Shown here piece after piece: positions 35,807 through 48,597 of a DNA stretch of 64,000 nucleotides. Source of the stretch: Planococcus citri (lineage: Eukaryota > Arthropoda > Insecta > Hemiptera > Pseudococcidae); contig NC_088681.1 of assembly GCF_950023065.1 (NCBI RefSeq), positions 41,884,836-41,948,835 of the forward strand. Direction: 5' to 3'. The first letter of the stretch is position 1; each line of letters starts with the position of its first letter. Under the pieces are notes generated by a model. It ran no database searches and had not been told where the DNA came from. It saw only the letters and a program-made list of their open reading frames with translations. The position numbers and the translations under genes are program-made.

Positions 35807-36720
35807 TTAGTAATTATGCATGAGTCCAGTATTATGTTGAATGGTTACATCTGTATCACAAGTTGGACATTTTTTCAGAGATTTTTCTGAGAAGAGTGAG
35901 CTGTGTGTAAATGTGGTGTGGCCTATGCGGATTCTAGCTAAAATTACTTCTTCTCTCCTGCTTAAGCGATATGAGGTGATTGGATTTGCCCCTACTGACA
36001 AGAAAAATGCGGTTAAACGTGCAAAATGGAGACCACATTTTTTGGTGCGTTTACACCTGGCATAATCGCATAAACGCCGTGCGTAATTGCTTTTATAAAA
36101 GACCCCCTGGAGTGTGAGATGGCATAAATGCAGTGGAGATGCAGTGAAAAAACGTGGTTTACTTCAACAAAACCAGTTTCAGGTAGAACAGAGTAACAGC
36201 GGATTTGAAAAAATGTGGGCGGGGCGTAATAGCTGAAAAGTGAGACTAAAACGCGTATTGCTTGTCAATAGGGATGGTGGTATGATGTTTTTGTATGATT
36301 GAGTTTTTTCTTTGATAGCATTCAAGTCGGCAGAATCAATATTGCAGGAGGCAAGCAGTTCTCTAGTGTGATTTCCAAATGGTTTGTAGGTGGAGTAGTG
36401 GCTTTCAAGGCTTTGAATGAAAAATATTGAAGTAATTCAGGTGTTCAGGTGGTGTGGGTCCATGGAAATCTTGAGATAGTATTTCAGAGCAAGGTAGTTT
36501 CTCCTTTCTTGCAGACTGGTGGTGCCTATTTTTGTGATAAGTTTTGAGATGGGGCTGGTGCAGAAAGCACCTACACAGAGACGAAGAGCATGATTTCTGA
36601 TGGAATTTAGTTTATCTAGGTCTGATTTGGCAACTGAATTATAGATAATTGATCCATAGTCAATAATGGACTGGAGGTGGCTTGTATATATTCGTAATAA
36701 TGCCCATCTTCCTTTAAAAA
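35807..36720 (-). mobile_element. Non-LTR retrotransposon remnant (jockey-like)
   Basis: Minus-strand frames encode the end of a LINE polyprotein. From about 36670 to 36460 the text SDLDKLNSIRNHALRLC, then GAFCTSPISKLI and RRNYLALKYYLKIS, matches the region after the reverse transcriptase palm in jockey-type elements. Near 35807-36040, SRREEVILARIRIGHTTFTH followed by CPTCDT is the usual C-terminal zinc-knuckle-like end. Stops and frame changes (for example after HHLNT near 36450) show it is dead, and the 5' part with the polymerase core is missing, as is common for truncated LINEs. Confidence 0.8.
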
Positions 36721-38320
36721 ACCTCCAATGATATTGGTCTTCTAGTAGGAACCCGGATCACTGAATGGTTTCAAATAATACGAATCAGTCATTCGCGCAA
36801 GATTCAAAAATTTCTCTCCACTCAAGAAAAATTGTAGTAACTTAAATTAATTTTCATGTTTTCGAAAAAAATCCAAAAATCCTAAAAAAAAATTGAAAAT
36901 TGTGCTTGAGGCTCCAGTACATTGGAAATGATGGGATTCGGTTTGGAAGAGTCGATACTGGCTGCAGAATCGATTTTCACAATTAGATATCATTTATTCC
37001 ATGGGGGGGGGGGGCAAAAAAATAAGTTTCCGAAAATCACTTTTTTTTGGAAATTTAAAAATGCAGCTATAAATTTGCAGACGTTCAACTTTCACACGTG
37101 TTAATACTCATGTATCAATTTCTTAATATACCGTGAAATAGACAGTTGAATTGAAGTCATGGTAAATTCATCATTAATATTATGAGATGAAACACAAAGA
37201 AAACTCATAAAAACAATTCCGCTGGTAAAATAAAGGAATATTGACATAGGTAGGTAACGAAGATGCTCTTGCAAAGGTTAATGATGACTGATAGAGAACA
37301 AAAGAATACACAAATCCTCGGAGTACCCAATTTTCTATGAATGATTTAGAATAAAAAATTAAGAATAAAATTATTTAAAAAAGACAAATTTAAGATTTTG
37401 AAATATTGAAGTCACAAAAATATCCTGCTTCTTTCAATAATTTATAAATCAAAAAACTCAGCCACATAACGATGGGGTCTCCCACGAAGCATCCATCCTG
37501 TTATTCTATCATCATCAATTATTCATCAATATCAGAGATGTATAAGAACGATCGAGAGTCAAAATGGTTTGGTTTGGTTTTCATCAACGTACATACAACA
37601 CTTGACTGAAACCCCTCCTCAACAGGCGCTCTAATCTCTGGACCTTGCATGATTTCAAGTGCTTAGATTTTTCCATTGAAAATAAAGTACTTGATAATGT
37701 ACGCAACTTCCATCGAATTACTAAATACCGTATCCTAAACCTTCGATATCACATTTTGGGTAAAGAGTATGTGTTCAATGGCCCCCCCCTTACCACCTTT
37801 CCAGAGACCCGAAACACCACTATCTTCAACTCAGGTGTAATTATCTATTTGAAATTTGAAAAAATGTAGTGTTCAAGACGTATAGGTATATAAGGGCAAT
37901 TAGTTAATCTGCATTTCTCTGAAATTAAAAAATTCCCAGCATAACAAAGCAATAAAACTTCTAGCTGCTGAGAATTGAAGAAAATCTTGCGTGGGTAGTT
38001 ATATTTAATACGCACTCGTGCATCAATTTTTCAAAATAATCCTCGAACATAACCCGAGAAAATCGCCTTAAGCCCGCCATAATGATAAAAAGAAACCAAT
38101 ATAAGGTATCACTGATGCATTTACATCATAAAAATGCTACCAACTTGACTATTTTTAAATCGACCTTGAAAATGTCTTAAGAAGGTCGGTTTGAAAACTC
38201 GTAGCGTGTCGAAATATTCCTTTTGCGTGATTATGGCCGCATTAGGCCATAAGCCTTAACTTTCGTATAAGTTCATAAGTAACTCCTTGCAATTATAATT
38301 GCTCTTATCTGATAACAATT
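36721..38320. other. Intergenic upstream of maltase C
   Basis: AT-rich with homopolymer G and C runs (37004-37013, 37782-37789). Short palindromes occur near 38230-38255 (TATGGCC..GGCCATA). The ORF at 37645-37869 is unrecognised and probably chance. Confidence 0.45.
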
Positions 38321-38323
38321 AAG

Positions 38324-38356
38324 TATAAAGGCTAAGCGCATAAGTACATATCATCC
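38324..38356 (+). promoter_or_regulatory. Core promoter of maltase C
   Basis: TATAAAG at 38324-38330 with TCATC (A at 38353) 29 bases downstream, 118 bases before the ATG. Confidence 0.45.
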
Positions 38357-38470
38357 ATCTAATTTGGCTACTTGTTAGTTGATATATGTATAAATTTTAA
38401 AAAATTTATGATGGAAATAGTATGAAATTAATATTGAAATTGAAGCGTATACCGGATCAATTTTACAGAA

Positions 38471-41400
38471 ATGAAAAACTTTTTGATAATTCTGTGTGCG
38501 TTTCAAATTTGTTACGGTCATATCGATAAAACATGGTGGAAACACACAATTTTGTACGAAATATTTCTGCAATCTTTCAAAGATGGAAATGGAGATGGGA
38601 TAGGTGACATCAAAGGTACGTATTGAATATTTGATAAAGTGGCAGAGTTTTTTTTTCGGTACTTCGACAGTTGAAAAATACCACAATTTTTTAGGATTAA
38701 TTTCAAAACTCGATCATTTTGTGGATTTGGGGATCGAAACGGTGTATATTTCTCCACATTACGAGTCTCCCATGGTTGACAGCGGATACGATGTGGCTAA
38801 TTTCACAAATGTTAATCCAATGTTCGGAACGATGCAAGATTTTGATACTTTGATAAAGCAAATGAAAAAAAGAAGTAGGTTCTTACACAGTACACACCTA
38901 TAATATTCAACATGCTAATATTTCAATTTTTAAATATAATAATTTCGAACTTATTTAATTTCACTCAACGAATGTTTTTTTATTCCAAAAGAATTAAAGT
39001 TGATGATAGACATGGTGATTAATCATAGCAGCGATAAAAATCCTTGGTTTGCGAAGTCAATAAACAAGGAAGATCCTTACACAGATTATTATGTGTGGAA
39101 AGATCCAAAAGGATACGATTTAAATGGGAAACCGATACCGCCAAATAATTGGGTATGTTCTGATTTTTGATTAATTCATGCAACGATTTGGCCTAAATTG
39201 GATCTAGTGATTCAAAATCCAAGACCCATGATACTCTTTTTTCATTACGATGAGCACATATTTTATACAATATAGGTAAGCATTTTTAGTGGACCTGCTT
39301 GGACGTGGAATGCGAAAAGAAAGCAGTTCTATTTTCACCAATTTTCCCCGGAACAGCCAGACTTCAATTTTCGCAACGATTTATTAAAAGATGAAATAAA
39401 GGTAGACTACGCCCAACTTATCTACCCTACCAATAGTTAATATTTTTCACATCAACTACTCGTATCATCATTTCATCAACGATGCATAAAAAATCTAACT
39501 TCCGATTACTGTTTTGCTAATTCGTTTCATTTTCAGAAAATATTTAAATTTTGGTTCGATAAAGGAGTGGCTGGATTTAGATTGGATGCGGTAAAATTTC
39601 TAATGGAAGATGCCCTATTCAGAGATGAACCAGTCTCCTCTCCTGAAATCACAGTGCCGTATAAAGATTCGGATGTAATTCATATTCATACCAGGAGTCT
39701 ATGGGAAAGTTATGAGATTCTTCACGAATTGCGAACATATACCGAGGAAATCACCAAAAAATTTAAGGATTATGAAAGGTTTGTTTCATTCCCCCCCCCC
39801 AAAATGTTCAATTATTCAATACCCAAGTCTACTTTTGACAAAGTTTCTTTTCCTTAGTCTTTTTTTTGGGGGGGGGGAGGAGGATCATTGCCCCAGAAAA
39901 GATGCAAAAATAAAAATTTGGTTGACAATAGCCTGGGGTATTTAGGGCTTTTGATTGTACAAAAAATTTCAATGAAATGACAAAATTATCGTTCACTGTA
40001 CGAACATTGAATGCTTCAATCTGTCGATTGTCCAGACCCTTCCAATAAGTAAACCAAAAAATCACGTACTCAACTGCTAACCCAGGTAGATAATCATTGA
40101 ATTACCCTCATACTTACCTAAGTTACCTACTTGAGATTTAATCTTATCTGGAACAAAAAATTTAGGTCTTCGATTTGAAATTGGAATCACTTACGTACCT
40201 AATTGGGTTGAATATGAGATCCGATCTGTGTAAGTCAGAATTAAAATTAGAAATCTGACAAAAAAAAAGTAGGGAATGGGTCAACGTTGAGACCATGAAC
40301 GCCTGTGTTGGGTCAAAGTATAAAAATGTAAACTTATGGAGTGGTGTTTTTAAATTTTTCATGTTTTTTTGGGAGAAAGTGGGGAATTCTTTTCCAAAAA
40401 ATATTGAAACCGATTCCAAAATTCTGGCACCAAGAAGAATTAATCAGTTATGATAAGTCAGGCCTGAGAAAAGCTTAGATATCAATTTATCCAGAATGGG
40501 AAATTTTTTTCCCTTCAAGCTTCGTCGAAATAAGAATTTTTAATTTTCTAAGCCGCATGAAACGATTCAATTATTTATGTCTGTGTATTTTTTTATTGCA
40601 GAATTCTAACTTCAGAATCGTATCACAAATCAAAAAAATTTCTGTATCAATATTATGGTTCAGAAAATTACAGAATAATGCATTTCCCTTTCAATTTTGC
40701 CTTGGTGTTGAGTGCTCAATACGAAAATGCTACATTTTTCCACGACAAAATCAACGAATATCTTGAAGGCTTACCTGAGGAGGCTACACCTTGTTGGAAC
40801 GTGAGTAATCTTGGTGCTTTCATTTTCCCCTAAATTCTTTCATTTTTTTCAGTCTCATATGGCAATATTTCCAAACTTCTGAGATTTCCTCTTCTTAGGT
40901 ACCTGATACCTACCTCATATTAAAACACGAATTTTCAATTTTTTTTTTCGTACAGTCAGAAAATCACGATAAGCTTCGAAAAGGAACTTTGCTGAACGAA
41001 GAATATGGATTCATTTTCACCACAATGGTGATGATGTTGCCAGGAGTGGCTTATCTCTACTATGGGCAAGAAATAGGTCTGTCTGGATCTAAAATCCGAC
41101 CTGATCAAATCGTCAACAAATTCGAAGACGAATTCACCAAAACAGGGCGAGATTCTTCAAGGCAACCAATGCTATGGGATGATACGTTGAATGCTGGTAC
41201 GTGTGTTAAAAATTTATCTCACCACGATAGCTCATGAGTCATGATACATCGAATTTTATTAAAACGATTTTTCAAACTACATAACTGAACGTTTCCAACA
41301 CTTCAGTGGTGCAATATAAATTATGTACTTACCTATCGAACAATATTGCATACAAGTTTGCCTACTTTCGGATATCAAGGAACTGTAATACCCACCAGTC

Positions 41401-42120
41401 TTTATGTAGATTTACGTTAATTCTTGACGGTTTCAAGGAGCTAATTATGACTTTAGATAAGAGACGTTTTAATTTTTTAATTACTCATTTGCAGGATTTT
41501 CCAATAATCGTGTTCCATTCCTACCTGTGAATCCCAATTACTGGAGAATTAACGCAGACACTCAAAAAAACACAGAAAACAGCTATTACAACATGTTTAA
41601 AAAGATGTCAAAATTGCGTAAAACTAGTACAATTAAACATGGAGATTTCAAGTCGTACGTGTTTTCTCAATGTGTGTTTGGATTCACCAGGTACCTATAA
41701 TCATAAACGACCAAACACACAAAATTACATACAATCAATTTCAACTGGAATATTTAATTTAAATGACATTGATTTATGCCCTAGGTCATTGAAGGGTCGA
41801 GAAACGTACGTAACAATTTTCAATCTAGGCAGCGAAACAGAATTCGTCGATGTGCACAACACAGTTGAAAATTTACCAAAATTTTTGACCATAGAGATGG
41901 CAAGTCCGAATTCTGGATTAAGTGTTGGGTAAGTAATCTGTTTTTGAAATATTTACAGGTATATAGGTACCTGTATAAGCATTAATTATTATGATCAGAA
42001 ATTACCAATTGTTATTTTAATTCTAGAAAAAAGTTACCCTCTGCACAACGAATTCCGAAGATTTTGATATTGAGGCCGTCCACTGTCGTTATACTCAGTA
42101 CGAAGGTGCCAGCGAAGTAG
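38471..42120 (+). CDS. Alpha-glucosidase (GH13) C
   Basis: Intact gene for a 575-residue secreted alpha-glucosidase. Exons: 38471-38615, 38695-38874, 38992-39152, 39276-39401, 39537-39778, 40602-40800, 40956-41196, 41495-41690, 41785-41928, 42027-42120. Signal peptide MKNFLIILCAFQICYG; calcium motif DGNGDGIGD; region I DMVINH; region V QPDFN (189-193); nucleophile Asp221 (GFRLDA); acid Glu290 (ILTSES); Asp356 (SENHD). Exon 2 ends with an unusual AGAA|GTAGGT donor, and exon 3 begins after CCAAAAG, a weak acceptor without a long pyrimidine tract; both are supported by frame and by the shared exon lengths of 180 and 161. Intron 5 is the longest (823 bases). The region-III surroundings (SESYHKSKK) differ from A and B, so substrate or linkage preference may differ. 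Confidence 0.9.
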
Positions 42121-43392
42121 GAATGAGCTTCGAATTAGATCTTTCTTATTTCAGGCAGCTATAGCAACAAAGAAGATTTATATTTTAGGTTATTTATTAT
42201 ACTTAATATTTATTACATAGGGCTATAATAGAATAATATTTAGACCAATGTACTCGAAATATTTGGATTAATTTCGACTTTAATAAGTTTTTTCAAATCA
42301 AAACTGTAAATTTTTTATTCACTCATATCACGCTTTCAGGGTTAAAAAAAAAATAAGTAGGTATACCTTACTTACCAAAGTAACCAATTAACTCAGCATG
42401 TAACTTGTAAGTGAGTACTTGCACTCGGGAATACGTTGAAAAAAATAAAATAAGCAGATAATCCGTATTTATGATCAATTTATGAATTCCTTCGCAGAGT
42501 GGGTTAAATTCAATAATATGTTCAATAAAACTGATAATCTTCATTTCTATGAAAATGTGAATTTTATGATACCTATGTACTCGTCTATTAATTTGTTTAC
42601 TTATTTACCTACCGTCTTGAAAAATGATCTAAATTTACTATTTTACATAGGTATACCTTCAAATTATTCACGTCTTAATGTCGGGCATAGGCCTTCTTTA
42701 GCCTTCATCATTAATGATAATGTCTCTATTGCGCCTCTCAATGGCAGATATAATTTCTTTGGGCAGGAAAAGTACCTACATACAATGCCATCTTTATCCA
42801 ACCCTCTGTCACTTTGTGGATCGTCCTTTCTAGACAAGGCAAATTAGATTTCAAATTGGAAAAAATCTTTTAAAAAGGTTTTTTGCTAAAATTTTCTTTC
42901 GTATTTCCTATGTAAAAATTCTGAATCAAATTTTTATTTTTAAAAAAGATGCTATCATTGGGGCTGCTACGTTTGAAGTTGGTGTTCACGCTATTGGGTC
43001 ATGTTTGGAATCATTTTATAGGGAATTTGAGGCTGATTAATTTTTGTCTGAGTTATTAAACAAAATTTTTAGAATTACCTATTAGGGCTCATTTGTATGA
43101 ACAACTCTTGACATTGACGCATGCCACTCGGATGACGAAGTATTTTATCAAACTTTCGATAAAAAGCTCGGATTATTGAGAACTAATTTAGATATAGCTG
43201 AGTATGAACATAAATTCCTTAGAACCTATAAATAGACCCATGTGGTTTTGATGCACTTTAGGTGTATTTATAAAACTTTTATAGATGTACTTATTTAGGT
43301 ATATTATTGGTATCACACGAGGGCAATAAAATGATGCTCAATAGGTGCAATCTGAAATTACTTATCAAGTGCTGAGAATATAGATTTATTCG
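42121..43392. other. Intergenic between maltases C and D
   Basis: A 121-codon frame opens at 42482-42847 and two further stretches near 42950-43050 and 43115-43235 also read well for 30-40 codons. None has a motif I recognise. They could be pieces of a decayed mobile or viral sequence, or chance. No functional gene is claimed. Confidence 0.35.
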
Positions 43393-43428
43393 TATATAAA
43401 AAGTAAGCAATAAATGTGATTTTTCATT
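43393..43428 (+). promoter_or_regulatory. Core promoter of maltase D
   Basis: TATATAAA at 43393-43400 followed by TTCATTC (A at 43426), 33 bases apart. The leader would be about 160 bases. Confidence 0.45.
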
Positions 43429-43585
43429 CGTGATTGAAAACTGTGTTCAGCTAAACGGATTATTAATTGTTCTACAAATTTACCTTTCACATTTAGGCAC
43501 TTTTTTTGATCAATTAGGCACAGTATATCTAAGTCATCACTGTACTCAAACGATCCACTTTATTAGCAGCATTTAAAATCTCATC

Positions 43586-46234
43586 ATGAAAAAAATTATT
43601 TTATCATTGTGTTTATTACAAATTACCTGGTGTAAAGTAGTGGATCAAACATGGTGGAAATACACCACGATGTACCAAGTATTTTTACCATCTTTTAAAG
43701 ATGGCAATGGCGATGGAATGGGTGATTTGAAAGGTAAGAAAAATGGACAAAAATCTGTGAAATTACTATATTAAATCTGTATTCGTATTCCATATGTGTT
43801 GATTTTTTCTCTTCAAAATGTAGGATTGATATCAAAACTCGATCATTTTTCGGACATGGGCATTGAAACTATTTACATAACTCCTCACTTTAAATCTCCA
43901 ATGGTGGATAGCGGCTACGATATCATGGATTATACTTCCGTTAATCCATTAATGGGAACGATGGAAGATTTTGAGACGTTAATCAGAGAAATGAATTCTA
44001 GAGGTAAGTAAATAGAATTCCCTAAGTACACAAAAAAATTCTATTAATTGAGAACAATGAAAATAAGTTAAAATTCGGAGTTTATTTTTTTACTGATAAA
44101 TTACTGTATTGAAGGATTGAAGTTGGTGATCGATTTGGTGATAAATCACAGCAGTGATCAACATCCTTGGTTTATTAAATCAATAAAAAATGAGAAACCG
44201 TACGCTGATTTTTACGTATGGAAAGATCCGAAAGGTTACGAAATAAATGGAGACCCTATTCCTCCAAATAATTGGGTAAGAATATGAATACCTACATTTC
44301 AAACAATTTATACCTACCTACCTATTCTTCGATCAACTTTCAAGTCAACAATTATTAATGACAATTTTACAAAAATACAGTTGAGTGTTTTCGATGGAAG
44401 TGCTTGGAAATGGAATGATGAACGAAAGCAGTTCTATTTGCATCAGTTTTCTTCAGGACAGCCGGATTTTAATTTGAGAAATAAATTTTTGAAAACTGAA
44501 ATAAATGTAAGTTCTAAGCTGAATAAAAAATATCGCTTTATGTGTACGTCAGTAGGACATAAATTGAATAGGTACCTATGCAACTCGATACATTCATTTG
44601 AAATTTAATTCCTAATGGTCACCTGTCTTTTTAACAGAAAATCTTCGAATTCTGGATGAACAAAGGAGTAGCTGGATTCAGACTGGATGCTGTAAAACAT
44701 TTTCTCGAAGACAAACAACTTAGAGACGAACCGCTTTCTTCGCCAGATATTAAAGTTCCTTATAAATGCCATGATTTGAAACACATCTACACCAACAACA
44801 TTCCGGATACTTACGAATACATTTATGAAATACGAAGATATTTTAATAGACTTTCCAAGAAGTTCACGGATTTTGAAAGGTAAATATCTACGTACAATAC
44901 AAGTGGATTTTTTTTTTTCAAGTTACTATACCGTGTTTATATTTTTTTGTTGTATTTGATAGAGTCTTGATCATAGAAGATTACGCCAGAGGTGATGTAT
45001 TGCTCCGATACTATGGTACGGAAAAACGCCAAATAGCTCATCTCCCTTTAAATTTCTTCTTCGTCGAAGCCCTTCTTCAGAGCGAAAATGCATCCTTTTA
45101 TCATAACAGTATTAATAATTATCTGACAAGTTTACCAGAATGGGCTACTCCAACTTGGAATGTAAGAATCAAACTCGAGCACACCTACAAATTTCTTTCT
45201 AATTTTATTCCATAATTTTTACAGTAGGTATTACAACATGCAAATTTTTACAGATTGAAAATCATGATAAATTCCGAAAAGGATATTTATTCGGTGAAGA
45301 TTTTGAATTTCTTAGTGTTTTACTGGTGATGATGTTACCTGGAATGACGTATTTGTATTATGGACAAGAAATAGGACTCATAGGATCGAAAATTAGGCCA
45401 AACCAGGCAGCAAATTTTTTCATCGATGATCTTACTCAAACGTCTCGTGATTACTTTAGACTACCTATGCACTGGGATGATTCTCTGAATGCAGGTACGT
45501 AAATCCTATTGAAGAATAATGGTACATAGGTATCTCAATATATCAAAACTGGGGTTTCCATGTAAAATCAAAAAAATCAGTTTATTGTACTATCTCCTGG
45601 AGAAAGTTGTTATTAATTTTCGGTCACTTTTTCGAAGGTTTTTCCACAAATCGAGACTTATATCTACCACTAAGCCCCAACTACTGGAGAATAAATGTGA
45701 AAAGTCAAAAAGAAACCGAACACAGTTATTATCACATGTTTAAAAAAATTGTGAATTTGAGGAAAACTGACACACTGAAATACGGAGACTTCGAGTCGTA
45801 TATAATTTCCACGTGGGTTTATGCATTCTCAAGGTGAGTACACTTACAAGTAAACTTGATTAAAATGTCCAAGTAGGTACCTATCTACTTGAATTACTCA
45901 ATTCGATATTTTTTTTCCAATCGACAGGACGTTCAAAGGACAATCTTACATCGTAATATTTAATTTTGGCAGCGAAACCGAATTCATTGACCTTCATAAC
46001 TGCATCGATGATTTACCTCGTTTTTCAATTATTGAAGTAGCCAGTCCCAATTCTGGTTATAAAGTGGGGTATGCGGATAATATTATCACCGATTTAATTT
46101 TCAAACGATATCAATTTTCTAATTGTTTCAATGCTTTCAGGGATAAACTGCCAACAATGCAAGAAATACCAACAATATTAATTCTGAGGCCTTTGGCAGC
46201 GTTGGTGTTAAGTACTACTCACAGCAGTGTTTAG
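43586..46234 (+). CDS. Alpha-glucosidase (GH13) D
   Basis: Intact and the most compact member, 575 residues. Exons: 43586-43733, 43824-44003, 44115-44275, 44381-44506, 44638-44879, 44963-45161, 45254-45494, 45638-45833, 45928-46068, 46141-46234. Signal peptide about 1-16 (IILSLCLLQ core); DGNGDGMGD calcium motif; region I DLVINH; QPDFN; nucleophile Asp222 (GFRLDA); acid Glu291 (LIIEDY); Asp357 (IENHD). Exon 1 has one extra codon and exon 9 one fewer than in B. In exon 7 the motif before the end of the barrel reads LPMHWDDS where A, B and F have LPMQWDDS, a change near the sugar pocket. AATAAA at 46286-46291, 52 bases after the stop. Expected to be secreted, with no membrane tail. Confidence 0.92.
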
Positions 46235-47793
46235 GTAAAAGTCTTGATTTATTTATATGTATGTATTCTATTGTACCTACACATCAATAAAAAAAAATTA
46301 CATGCCAAATCGTTGTTGAAAAATCATTGAAGCTCCGAAATGAATCAGACTCAGAGCACAAGTTGTTTTTTGTTTCATAAATAGTCATAATTTTCTGGAA
46401 TTTAGGTAGATAATAATGAGAAATTAAGACAATCGAAAATTTTCCCAACTTTAATGCTCGACTGATTGGATGTATGTATACTTAAGTAGATTGAAGTTTT
46501 TTGGATAAATGCATACGTAGGTACGTTGTATCTACTCGATTGTAATATTTTTATCTATCATGTGGTGAACCAACTCAAGTAGTACGAAGTGATATCGATT
46601 GAATGGAAATTTTTAAAAACATTTGTCCACAAAGTTAGCTCGTAGTATGTCTATTTCTTAAGATAATGAATCGTCAATCATCATGCGCGCTTCAAAAAAT
46701 TGTCGCAACATTGAAAACGATTTCAATTGCCCCTGAACATACACTATCTCTTTCCATGAAGACGATTGCAACATTTACTCAAAAAATCTTCAGTAATTAT
46801 CGAGATACTCGTACATCCACGTGTCACTAACGGACTATCCTTCAACATTATTAAAGTTGATAATGTGGTTTCCAAAATTGTGACGGGTATTTCCAGGCGA
46901 GATAGGTGAAATGCCCCTGTTCCAAGAATTAGGAAATTATGATGGATTGTTGTTGGTTGCATCTAAAAACAATTTTCAAGTCAAAATCGCACGAAGGCTC
47001 CAGATCAGGTTGAAGCCATCACTAATCACCTCAGAGTGCTGAAAATAGGCTACAAAGTACAAACAAAATTCCAGCTCTCTCCAAGTCAACTCGGTACTTG
47101 AATTATTTTGATTTTTCTCATTTTTGGGCGTTTGAATTTTTAAAAATTCACCAAAATTCGAAAAATGAATTTCAGCCCCTAAAATTTTGATTTGTTATGT
47201 ATTTTGGAGTTCTCAGTCGATAGTATACATTGTCTGGTTCAACAATTTTTGTGCCAAGTAGTTTTTGTGTTGACCCTTTTAGTTTGGAGCAATAGCGATT
47301 CAAAGTTTTCTTTTGTCAATTTCACCCCCCTTATTTCTGCAATTAACATTTTTGAAATAATCGTGTCGAAAAAGGTTCACTCTTCCTTTACACATTCCGA
47401 GTGGAATCTAAATTTTACCTTCAGCTTGAAATTTTTTTTTAGAGATATGGGTACCTAACGATAATTAATTTATCATTCACATATCTTACCAGGGAGTACT
47501 CTTTGCTTCAACACGTCATCGGCAGACAATAAAACTAATCTAGATGAATTAAATACAATAATTCATACATATACACATGCTGCCTATTTCGGATTTAAAG
47601 GAGTATGCGGGGTTCAAAATTCTTTGAAGTTCTCAATAACACATTCTCATAAGCTTTTCAATGCCTGCACAAAAAAGGTCTACCTTCAAGAATTTTCTTT
47701 AAAATTGAATATTCATCAACGTATCATAACACGAAGTTCTAAACTTTTTCATTTTTAAAATGTGTGAACCGTCTGGTGAATAACATAGAATTA
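46235..47793. other. Intergenic between maltase D and the orphan exon
   Basis: Begins with the 3' end of D (AATAAA at 46286). The open stretch around 46970-47100 on plus and the minus ORF at 46744-46962 show no recognisable domain. AT-rich otherwise. Confidence 0.45.
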
Positions 47794-47953
47794 ATTTTGT
47801 GGAACCGGGTATCGAGACATTGTACCTCACCCCTATTTACCCTTTTCCTTTGGCTGACAGTGGATACGATATCACAGACTTCACCGCTATTCATCCAAGT
47901 ATGGGGACAATGAAGGATTTTGACACTTTAATGAGAGAAACAAAAGCTAGAGG
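47794..47953 (+). pseudogene. Orphan copy of GH13 exon 2
   Basis: These 160 bases match the exon 2 of gene F (about 50568-50727) with roughly eight differences, about 95% identity. The frame is still open and encodes GIETLYLTPIYP and GYDITDFTAIHP, as in F. The copy begins inside the exon, lacks the acceptor, and its 3' end reads AGAG|GACA where F has the donor AGAG|GTAT, so it cannot be spliced. No other maltase exon was found around it. It is a recent partial duplication, not a gene. Confidence 0.88.
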
Positions 47954-48597
47954 ACACATAATCATCGAGTCACGTTCTCTTTCAACTTGAGAGAAAAAAA
48001 ATAAAGAATAAAACGACCACTTGAATTCACTTTCTCTTTCTGTGAAGTTTCAAATGAGGTTAATAAACTTTATAGATCGTAATGCATATATTATGGTAAA
48101 CAGCATACTCAGACTTATTCAAAAAGAATATAACGCTTGATTATGCAATATAAATGTCTGATCAGTGATTGACATATCTTTATTAAGTAAATTGAAAACT
48201 CATTGAATTTTATATTTGCATAAATTTATGAAATTATACTCTTCTTTTTGTGAGTAAGTGATTCGAATGTATTATTGAAGATTTTTACATTCAGTGTCTT
48301 CAATAAATTTGCTATACTTACCTATCTACCTATACCTACCAGTTTGACACGCAGGGTGATTATTAAGGCATTCAGATGGGTCTCATTTTGTTTTTATGCT
48401 AAATAAAGAGTTGAACAATGACTAAAAATTGTGAAAATGGCATCAAACGTAAAACCACTAGGTGCAAAATGAACCTTTTTTCATACCTTATTTACCTACT
48501 CGTAGTATGTCCATGTCGTAGTAGGCACATCTTAGTGGATAATTTAAAGCTAGATCGAAAGAGCACGACAAAAATATACCACCAAACATTTCAGAGC
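47954..48597. other. Intergenic, nothing recognised
   Basis: AT-rich. A CAGGGTGATTATTAAGG near 48353 resembles a transposon end, but no matching inverted end was found, so none is called. Confidence 0.4.

Noticed and set aside
46744..47100. Minus ORF of 72 codons and an overlapping plus-strand open stretch
   Set aside because: Both read acceptably but neither has a domain or splice signals; possibly a remnant, but I cannot support it.
48353..48370. CAGGGTGATTATTAAGG as a transposon end
   Set aside because: No matching inverted end or TA-flanked partner was found downstream.
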